Made by a program: the position numbers and the translations under genes
Shown here: in pieces, positions 4,465 through 9,650 of the stretch
Layout: the number at the start of each line of letters is the position of its first letter
Position numbering within the stretch: position 1 is the stretch's first letter
NCBI GenBank assembly: GCA_050014415.1
Contig: JBEKDJ010000167.1
Location: 1-9,650 of the forward strand
DNA: 9,650 nucleotides
Reading direction: 5' to 3'
DNA from: JBEKDJ01 sp050014415
Lineage (GTDB): Bacteria; Desulfobacterota; BSN033; UBA1163
Notes under the pieces: generated by a model
The model's input: only the letters and a program-made list of their open reading frames with translations
Database searches by the model: none
Told to the model about the DNA's origin: nothing

Positions 4465-6780
4465 TTTAGCGGGTAGGGTGATGATGAACGTCACCCCCCT
4501 GCCCGGGTGGTTATCCACTTCGATCTGCCCTTGATGAGAGGTGACAATTCTGTGGACAATGGGCAGACCCAAGCCCAAGCGTTTCTCTTTCGTCGTGTAG
4601 AATGGGTTGAAGATATTGGGAAGATTCTCAGGATCGATCCCCTTCCCTCCATCCTCCACCTCGACTCTAACAAAGGAAGAACGATTCTTCGAAAAGGGAT
4701 AGACCCGAAGGAAGAGCGTCCCTCGATCCTCCATGGCCTGACGCGCATTGGTGAGGAGGTTGAAGAAGACCTGTTTGAGCTGCTGATCATCTCCATTCAC
4801 CTTTGGGATCTCTTCAGCGAACTGCTTGATGAGCTGAATTCCTCCGGCATGAAATCCTCCTGACATCATCGAGAGGCTCTCTTCCAGAATATCCCGGAGA
4901 TCCCACTCTCTGAAGACCATGGACTCATCACGGGTGTAGTTGAGGGTATCGTTGAGAATCTGCTCGAGCCGAGCCACCTCATCAACGACGGTCTGAGCAT
5001 ACCGCTTTTCCGGGGCATGGTCCGGTATTGCCCGATGCAGACGGCGTGCAAATCCGCCAATGGAGACCAGAGGGTTCTTGATCTCGTGAGCGATGGCAGC
5101 CGACAATTCTCCCAGCGCGGCCATCTTTTCCCTCTGAACGAGGAGGGTCTGGGCATCCTTGAGCGCCTGATGAACCTCCTCTAAATCTCGATAGAGAATG
5201 GCGTTCTCAATGGCCAATCCCGCCTGGTTGGAAAAGGTACTCAAAGACTGAATATCATCCTCTGTAATAGGATTCCGGTTGTAGAGGTTATCTACCAGAA
5301 TCACACCGATCACTTTTCCTTTGCCCCAGAGGGGCACGGTGGCAAAAGCGTAAACGCTGGGATCGCGAACGAGTCGTTCGGTGACATAACACCCCACCTC
5401 TGAACCCAGGTGACACCCATTTTCACATCGAGTTTGGAGCCATCCCTCGTCGGAATGTGAGAACCGGATGTTGAAGGGCCTGCCTTCAAGAACGGTTCGG
5501 GAGAGAATGCACTGTTCTTGTTCCAGCGGGATATGAATCCCCTTGACGACAGAGTTTAAGATGGAGTTCTCCGGAGGGGCGACTTGCAGCTGAGCGATCA
5601 AGTCCGCAGAGCTGCCTTTTCTCAGGGATGACTCAGCCCAGATCCTTCCCGCATCCTCAGGACTGTCCGGCCCCACCGCCATCCTTCCCGTGAGAGTATG
5701 GTCCTTTTCATTGACCAGAAAGAGCATCGCCCGGTTGAATCCCAATCCATCACCCAGGGTGATGGCTGTCAAGGTCATCTGAAGAATCCGTTCGAAATTT
5801 ACGGTGGTCAGGAGAGACTTGTTCAGTTCCCAGAGGGTGGAGAGCTTCGCCGCCATCTTCTCGTACTCACGCGCCATTCGGGAAGTTTCATGATGAGCCA
5901 GGGCATTTTCAATGGAGCAGGCCATCTGGTTCGCCATGATCAACAGCAGCTGAGCATCCCTCTGAGTGAATCCTGAATCATCCCCTTCCTTGTCGTGAAA
6001 GGCGAGGGTCCCGAAAACACCTTCCTTTGAAAGAAGGGGTGCACAGAGGACGGAGAAAGAAGCCTTCTCTCCGCTGAAGTGATTGAGGAAGAATGACGTC
6101 CGAGTGAAGAAGACTCTTCTCGCTATCTTCTCGTCGAGAGGGCTTTGATGATAATTCCCAAGGCAAAATCTAACCTCCAAATCTCCGGTCTTCCTGTCCC
6201 GAATTCTCAGCACACCTCCCTTGGCCTTCAAAATTCTTGAACCAGCTACGACGATGACTTCCAGAAGTCCCTCCAACTTCAAAGTAGAGGTAACGACTTT
6301 TCCCATTTCTTGAAGGGCCGCCAGCTCAGAGATGGTCTTTCCTGCCTCTTGATGGAGATGGGCATTTTGAACCATCGCTCCCATCTCCGTCGAAACGACG
6401 AGGAGGAGATCGACTTCTTCAGGAGAGAACTTGCGGCTCTTAGAAAAACCAAGGTAGAGGATGCCTTGAGAAGAGGTCTCATCACCCATGGGAATGCATG
6501 CAAAGGAAGGTAAAAAGAGAGCTTTCTCCTCTGAAGTGACTTCCATGGGTTGAAAGGAGGACCCCTCCTCCTTCCATAGAGGTTTTCGCTCGGAGGCCAC
6601 GCGGGAGAGAAATCCATTCTTGACGATCTTTTCCGGCCCGAGAAGAAGACACCGATCAGCTCCGAAGGCCTCCGCGATGGCCTGAACCATCCCGTCCAGT
6701 TTGGCATCAACAGGAAGGGATGAAGCGGAAATGGAGATGATCGATTTCACAAGATCATAGGCGCTGGGATGGCCAGACAT
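4417..6780 (-). CDS. Soluble multi-GAF sensor histidine kinase
   Basis: A 787-residue kinase without transmembrane segments or signal peptide, so it should sense a cytoplasmic signal. An N-terminal GAF-like region (~15-140) is followed by a second GAF (~155-295) and a third larger one (~315-530) ending TEDDIQSLSTFSNQAGLAIE. A short coiled linker leads to HisKA with the phosphorylated histidine H565 (AAIAHEIKNPL). The ATPase domain has an N box (NLLTNARQAM, N674/N678), G1 box DGGKG (710-714), F box (NIFNPFYTT) and G2 box (RLGLGLP). The third GAF has a cysteine cluster, C452, C456 and C464, with C424 nearby. The core should end near LPAK (~772); the last ~16 residues come from an inserted repeat element. 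The start lies 6 nt after the galT stop, and the nearest GGAGG is inside galT, about 14 nt away, which is a long spacing. The partner is probably the CheY-like gene downstream. Confidence 0.94.
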   Translation of the reverse strand: MSGHPSAYDLVKSIISISASSLPVDAKLDGMVQAIAEAFGADRCLLLGPEKIVKNGFLSRVASERKPLWKEEGSSFQPMEVTSEEKALFLPSFACIPMGDETSSQGILYLGFSKSRKFSPEEVDLLLVVSTEMGAMVQNAHLHQEAGKTISELAALQEMGKVVTSTLKLEGLLEVIVVAGSRILKAKGGVLRIRDRKTGDLEVRFCLGNYHQSPLDEKIARRVFFTRTSFFLNHFSGEKASFSVLCAPLLSKEGVFGTLAFHDKEGDDSGFTQRDAQLLLIMANQMACSIENALAHHETSRMAREYEKMAAKLSTLWELNKSLLTTVNFERILQMTLTAITLGDGLGFNRAMLFLVNEKDHTLTGRMAVGPDSPEDAGRIWAESSLRKGSSADLIAQLQVAPPENSILNSVVKGIHIPLEQEQCILSRTVLEGRPFNIRFSHSDEGWLQTRCENGCHLGSEVGCYVTERLVRDPSVYAFATVPLWGKGKVIGVILVDNLYNRNPITEDDIQSLSTFSNQAGLAIENAILYRDLEEVHQALKDAQTLLVQREKMAALGELSAAIAHEIKNPLVSIGGFARRLHRAIPDHAPEKRYAQTVVDEVARLEQILNDTLNYTRDESMVFREWDLRDILEESLSMMSGGFHAGGIQLIKQFAEEIPKVNGDDQQLKQVFFNLLTNARQAMEDRGTLFLRVYPFSKNRSSFVRVEVEDGGKGIDPENLPNIFNPFYTTKEKRLGLGLPIVHRIVTSHQGQIEVDNHPGRGVTFIITLPAKVNPVRKDGALTPPIL

Positions 6781-6786
6781 CGAAAA

Positions 6787-7782
6787 CTATCTTACCTCCC
6801 TCATATACGCTGCCGCCTCTTCAGGAGGGGTGGGGTTGATGTAAAATCCTGTTCCCCACTCGAACCCTGCGACCTTTGTCAGCTTCGGCATGATCTCAAA
6901 ATGCCAATGGTAATAATCGTTGTCCAATGCTGGAAAGGAAGTCGTGTGAATGATGTAGTTGTAAGGGGGATCGCCGAGCACCTGACTCATTCGTTGAAGG
7001 GTCTCAGAGAGGATCTGAGCTGCTTGTTCATAATGGACAGGTTCCATGTGCTCAAAACTGGGATGATGGCTTTTGGGGAGAATCCACGTCTCGAATGGAA
7101 ATCGGGAAGCATAGGGAGCGATGGAGACGAAGAGCTTGTTTTCAAAAATGACACGGCTTCTCTGCTGGAGTTCTTGCCGGATGATATCACAGAAGACACA
7201 TCGGTCCTTATAACGAAAATAGACTTTGGCTCCTTCGATCTCTTCGGCCACCCTCTTTGGAATGATGGGAAGGGCGATGATCTGAGAGTGAGAATGCTCG
7301 AGAGAAGCCCCTGCCGCAACTCCGTGGTTTTTGAAGACGAGGACATATCGAAGACGTTGATCCCTCCTCAGATCGATGATCCGCTCGCGATAGGCCCACA
7401 GGACATTCTCCACTGCCCTCAGTGGCATCGTCGCAAGAGTCCCGCAATGCTGGGGCGTTTCGATCACCACTTCATGAGCCCCAATGCCGTTCATTTTGTC
7501 GTAAAGCCCCTCGCCTTCTCGGCCTAAGTCTCCTTCAATGCGAAGGGCGGGGAATTTGTTTGGGACAACCCGAAGGCTCCAGCCAGGAGAGTTCGCAGGA
7601 GTTCCGTTGTCTCGAAAAGCAATGATCTCGGGAGGGGTTCTATCCTCATTTCCTTCACAGAGGGGACAGAATCCACCGGTCAGCCTTCGCTCCTCAGGCA
7701 CGAAATCAGAGGGTCTCCTGCTCCTCTCCGTGGAGATGATCACCCACATGCCGTGAATGGGGTCCTTTCTCAGTTCGGGCAT
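6787..7782 (-). CDS. galT: Galactose-1-phosphate uridylyltransferase (GalT), HIT superfamily
   Basis: Transfers UMP between UDP-glucose and galactose-1-phosphate through a uridylylated histidine (Leloir pathway, cytoplasm). The 331-residue length fits the family. The N-terminal zinc site begins FCPLCEGNE (C39, C42). VVPNKFPAL (72-80) is a classic GalT strand. The active-site motif is EHSHSQ (162-167), with H165 the expected nucleophile; many GalTs have HPHGQ here. A second CxxC, CVFCDII (C195, C198), and the C-terminal YHWHFEIMP (291-299) complete the fold. The HSHSQ variant is common in GalT-like proteins of thermophiles and anaerobes and may accept other nucleotide sugars, so exact substrate use is open. 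The start at 7780-7782 has only a weak purine-rich RBS. The stop is 6 nt before the kinase gene, and galU lies further along the same strand. Confidence 0.9.
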   Translation of the reverse strand: MPELRKDPIHGMWVIISTERSRRPSDFVPEERRLTGGFCPLCEGNEDRTPPEIIAFRDNGTPANSPGWSLRVVPNKFPALRIEGDLGREGEGLYDKMNGIGAHEVVIETPQHCGTLATMPLRAVENVLWAYRERIIDLRRDQRLRYVLVFKNHGVAAGASLEHSHSQIIALPIIPKRVAEEIEGAKVYFRYKDRCVFCDIIRQELQQRSRVIFENKLFVSIAPYASRFPFETWILPKSHHPSFEHMEPVHYEQAAQILSETLQRMSQVLGDPPYNYIIHTTSFPALDNDYYHWHFEIMPKLTKVAGFEWGTGFYINPTPPEEAAAYMREVR

Positions 7783-7807
7783 GATCTCTCTTCTTTCTGA
7801 TGGAGCC

Positions 7808-7826
7808 CCACGGGCAAAGCTCGTGG
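7808..7826. repeat. Hairpin between the DksA-like gene and galT
   Basis: CCACGGGC and GCTCGTGG pair over 8 positions with one mismatch or wobble around an AAA loop, in the 73-bp gap between two co-directional genes. No T-tract follows on the minus strand. It may be an intercistronic stability or processing hairpin, or a relic of a palindromic repeat. Confidence 0.5.
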
Positions 7827-7855
7827 TCCCCTGCTGCCGGGATAAGTACCACTGC

Positions 7856-8257
7856 TTAGTGAGGAAAACTGCCCTTGGGCCTCGTCCCCCTCATTCGCTC
7901 TATTTGCTCCTGATGCTCTCCCTCGGTTTTACATTCGATGCAGAGGGTGGTGACGGGTCTTGCCATCAATCGCTTTTCAGAAATGGGCCTTCCACACGAT
8001 TCGCAAATGCCGAACGTTCCGTTGTCGATTCGATCCAGTGCCTCCTTGACCTTCATGATGAGTTTTCTCTCACGATCCTTGATTCTCAGGAGGAAGTTCC
8101 GGTCTGATTCTAAAGAAGCTCGGTCTGTCGGGTCCGGAAAGTCTTCACTGTGTTCCTCCTGACGCATACCGTTACACGCCTTCCCTGCCTCCTCCAACAG
8201 AACATGGAGTCTTCCCTCAAGCAGTCCTTTAAAATAAAGCAGTTTCTCCTGATCCAT
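7856..8257 (-). CDS. DksA/TraR-family zinc-finger transcription factor
   Basis: A 133-residue member of the DksA/TraR family, which binds in the RNA polymerase secondary channel and, with ppGpp in classic cases, adjusts promoter choice. The N-terminal ~75 residues form a predicted helical hairpin. Its tip carries DPTDRAS (42-48), which keeps the paired acidic residues of the DksA DxxDxA tip (D42, D45). The C4 zinc finger is CESC (C85, C88) with C106 and C109, in the normal C-x2-C-x17-C-x2-C spacing. The protein is slightly shorter than E. coli DksA (151) and has a basic tail. The ATG at 8255-8257 follows a strong GGAGG 6 nt upstream. It probably starts a transcription unit with galT, since a gene-free region lies upstream and galT follows after 73 bp. 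Whether it is the principal DksA or a paralogue cannot be told. Confidence 0.92.
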   Translation of the reverse strand: MDQEKLLYFKGLLEGRLHVLLEEAGKACNGMRQEEHSEDFPDPTDRASLESDRNFLLRIKDRERKLIMKVKEALDRIDNGTFGICESCGRPISEKRLMARPVTTLCIECKTEGEHQEQIERMRGTRPKGSFPH

Positions 8258-8368
8258 TCAGATCCTCCACAAGGGCGAAGCTCGAACACCTCGGCAGAAG
8301 GATGAATCTCACCTTAATCGTTAAAGACTAATATAAATCTTCAAACAAAGTCAAATCACGAGTGACCA

Positions 8369-8390
8369 CCACCCTGGCAAGCCGGGATGG
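8369..8390. repeat. Compact hairpin
   Basis: CCACCCTGGC (8369-8378) pairs with GCCGGGATGG (8381-8390) over 10 positions with one mismatch and one G-T pair, around an AA loop. TTTT follows on the plus strand only. There is no plus-strand gene to terminate, so a palindromic repeat unit is more likely than a terminator. Confidence 0.5.
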
Positions 8391-8469
8391 TTTTAGGACT
8401 CATGGATTCAAGGGCTTTTGACGAGCTCAGTCGAGAAGGTTGAGGTTCAAGTAACACTGCATTCTTCAT

Positions 8470-8492
8470 GATGCCCCATGGCCTCGGGCATC
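8470..8492. repeat. Hairpin GATGCCC/GGGCATC
   Basis: A perfect 7-bp stem with a 9-nt loop. Outside it TTCAT on the left and ATGAA on the right can extend the pairing after an unpaired CGAAAACC. No T-tract is next to it. Confidence 0.45.
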
Positions 8493-8531
8493 CGAAAACC
8501 ATGAAAATTCAACTGGTTACGGACATGTAAG

Positions 8532-8580
8532 ACGTCCGCCTACAAAAACCCTGCCTACGCGAAGCCGCTCCGGTGGACGT
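8532..8580. repeat. Palindromic repeat fragment with CTACGCGAAGCCGCT core
   Basis: ACGTCCGCC (8532-8540) pairs with GGTGGACGT (8572-8580) at 8 of 9 positions, enclosing CCTGCCTACGCGAAGCCGCT. GCCTACGC in the core can also pair with GCGCAGGC just outside (about 8591-8598). The core resembles dispersed palindromic repeats seen in many bacterial genomes. That resemblance is from memory and not from a search. Confidence 0.45.
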
Positions 8581-8623
8581 TGGAAGGTCAGCGCAGGCAT
8601 GGTCACAGCATCCTCTGGGCAAT

Positions 8624-8644
8624 TCTTAAGGTACGACCTTAAGA
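8624..8644. repeat. Perfect palindrome over the oppF stop codon
   Basis: TCTTAAGGT (8624-8632) and ACCTTAAGA (8636-8644) are perfect inverted repeats with a 3-nt loop. On the minus strand the stem begins with the last sense codon and TAA stop of oppF. No T-tract follows, so it is not a typical terminator, but it could protect the 3' end of the opp mRNA. Confidence 0.6.
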
Positions 8645-9619
8645 CATCTTGGCTGATACGAAGTGGCAGGCGACGGAATGGTCCTCTCCCTCGTCTACGA
8701 GCAGGGGTTCTTCGGTTTGGCACTTCTCTCGGGAATGGGGACACCTGGGCTGGAACAGGCAGACTTGATCTGAAGGGATGGCCTGAGCTTCCTCTTTCAT
8801 GGGAGACTCTGTTCTTCTTGTAAAGGGATCCATTTTCGGGATAGCATTGAGCAGAAGCCGGGTATAGGGGTGCAATGGCCGATTAAAGAGATCTTCTCCG
8901 TTGGCCATCTCCACAATCTTTCCCATATACATCACGGCGATTCGCTCGCTGATATGTTTGACGACCCGAAGGTCATGGGAGATGAAAATATAGGTGAGAC
9001 CCAGTTGATCTCGCAAGTCCATCAGCAGATTTAAAATCTGAGCTTGGATGGAGACATCCAAGGCAGAGACAGGTTCATCTGCAACGATCAGCTCCGGGTT
9101 GAGTGAGATGGCCCTGGCAATCCCAATCCTCTGGCGCTGCCCACCGCTGAACTCGTGAGGATAACGTTGAGCATCCTGAGGATGAAGCCCTACTTTCTCC
9201 AACAGTTCAGAGACCTTTAGGGCATTTTCTTTTCCTCGTGCAATCCCGTGAACCTCCAGGGCCTCACCCACAATCTCTCCTACCTTCATCCTCGGATTGA
9301 GGGATTCATAAGGATCCTGAAAGATGAACTGCATGTGGCGTCTTAGACCTCTCAAAGCTTCTCGTCTAAGACGGAGGACATCCTGACCTTCAAAATGAAT
9401 CTGCCCGGAGGTTGGTTCGATGAGTCTTAAGATCGACTTGCCTGCCGTCGTCTTTCCGCAGCCGCTCTCTCCTACCAGCCCAAGGGTTTCTCCTTTTCGG
9501 ATGGAGAAAGAGATGCCATCGACTGCACGGATCGGCCTCTTGTCGGAAGAGAAGAACCCCTCCTTGTAGAAATACTTTCTTAGATCTCGAACCTCAAGGA
9601 GGAAATTGTTCTTATGCAT
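8639..9619 (-). CDS. oppF: Oligopeptide/dipeptide ABC transporter ATPase (OppF/DppF type)
   Basis: A cytoplasmic ATPase subunit that powers peptide (or related solute, e.g. nickel or sugar) import through an Opp/Dpp permease. Of its 326 residues, Walker A is GESGCGKTT (50-58), the Q-loop is Q101 (FIFQDPYESLNPR), the signature is FSGGQRQRIGIARA (157-170), Walker B is LIVADEP (177-183), the D-loop is SALD and the switch histidine is H215 (FISHDLR). The C-terminal oligopeptide-transporter extension is present, with CLFQPRCPHSREKC (C287, C293, C300) and C318. These cysteines hold an Fe-S cluster in characterised relatives. HMQFIFQDP and the N-terminal LEVRDLRKYF are typical of the OppF rather than the OppD subunit. 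The ATG at 9617-9619 has no clear Shine-Dalgarno but overlaps the stop of the upstream gene, so translation is probably coupled. Confidence 0.95.
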   Translation of the reverse strand: MHKNNFLLEVRDLRKYFYKEGFFSSDKRPIRAVDGISFSIRKGETLGLVGESGCGKTTAGKSILRLIEPTSGQIHFEGQDVLRLRREALRGLRRHMQFIFQDPYESLNPRMKVGEIVGEALEVHGIARGKENALKVSELLEKVGLHPQDAQRYPHEFSGGQRQRIGIARAISLNPELIVADEPVSALDVSIQAQILNLLMDLRDQLGLTYIFISHDLRVVKHISERIAVMYMGKIVEMANGEDLFNRPLHPYTRLLLNAIPKMDPFTRRTESPMKEEAQAIPSDQVCLFQPRCPHSREKCQTEEPLLVDEGEDHSVACHFVSAKMS

Positions 9620-9650
9620 CTTTGTCTGTTTGACTCATGTTGGAATTTTG
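9612..9650 (-). CDS. C-terminal end of upstream gene, probably oppD (partial)
   Basis: The last 12 codons, QNSNMSQTDKDA, run in from outside the window and end in a TAA at 9612-9614. They overlap the oppF start by 8 nt (ATGCATAA). Twelve residues cannot identify a protein. The name rests on the usual oppD-oppF order and on the overlap, which is common for coupled genes in this operon. An alternative is that this is non-coding sequence with oppF translated independently. Confidence 0.45.
   Translation of the reverse strand, partial: QNSNMSQTDKDA

Larger units (their letters stand above)
8258..8638. other. Gene-free stretch with RBS, possible promoter and clustered palindromes
   Basis: No coding sequence is convincing here. 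At the low end lies the ribosome binding site of the DksA-like gene (GGAGG, 8264-8268). Around 8300-8350 the minus strand is AT-rich and has TTGACT followed after 15-16 nt by TATTAG/ATTAGT, a weak candidate promoter. The rest is occupied by separate hairpins (8369-8390, 8470-8492, 8532-8580) and one overlapping the oppF stop, suggesting palindromic repeat debris and a boundary between the opp operon and the next unit. Confidence 0.6.

Noticed and set aside
6769..7527. Long plus-strand open frame of 252 codons opposite galT
   Set aside because: It is antisense to a fully convincing galT with conserved motifs, and its own translation shows no domain, so it is a shadow.
7808..7826. Terminator between the DksA-like gene and galT
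   Set aside because: The stem is good but no T-tract follows on the minus strand, so I list it only as a hairpin.
8517..8744. Arginine- and proline-rich minus-strand frame over the end of oppF
   Set aside because: It overlaps the oppF C-terminal coding region in another frame and has the composition of an out-of-frame translation.

Overview
The window reads as a bacterial chromosome segment in which essentially every convincing gene lies on the minus strand. Positions from about 2960 to the end carry a moderately GC-rich host-type backbone. Positions 1 to about 2860 are clearly more AT-rich and gene-poor, and look like accessory DNA. The GAF-rich sensor kinase, the DksA/TraR-type zinc-finger protein, the galT/galU pair and the palindromic intergenic repeats suggest a Desulfobacterota (former Deltaproteobacteria)-like organism. 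That assignment is inference from gene style only.

Backbone, in the direction of transcription (high to low coordinates). The last 12 codons of a gene, probably oppD, overlap oppF, the ATPase of an oligopeptide/dipeptide ABC transporter. A gene-free stretch full of hairpins follows (about 8340-8644). Next come a DksA/TraR-family regulator, a galactose-1-phosphate uridylyltransferase (galT-like), a large soluble histidine kinase with three GAF-like regions, a single-domain CheY-like response regulator, and galU. The galT stop and kinase start are 6 nt apart, and the response regulator and galU overlap by ATGA. A two-component system is therefore embedded between two sugar-nucleotide genes and may be co-transcribed with them. 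A palindromic MITE-like element lies over the 3' end of the kinase gene and appears to supply its last 16 codons.

Boundary. Just after galU lies the 5' half of a tRNA-Ala (anticodon CGC). It is cut at position 37/38 of the anticodon loop, and no 3' half exists in the window. Beyond it are GTGCTAA repeats and a strong hairpin that resemble recombinase-binding sites, so this looks like the edge of an integrated or decayed mobile element.

Accessory part. It contains a LAGLIDADG homing endonuclease with an N-terminal zinc finger and helix-turn-helix. Directly downstream and in frame is the severed C-terminal tail of a phospholipase D-type nuclease. After that come an AT-rich uracil-DNA-glycosylase-like protein with four Fe-S-type cysteines and a TTG start, a short in-frame coding remnant, and the start of a cold-shock protein that runs off the window. 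The most unusual items are the severed tRNA, the endonuclease/PLD junction, the atypical UDG-like protein and the MITE-like element in the kinase gene.
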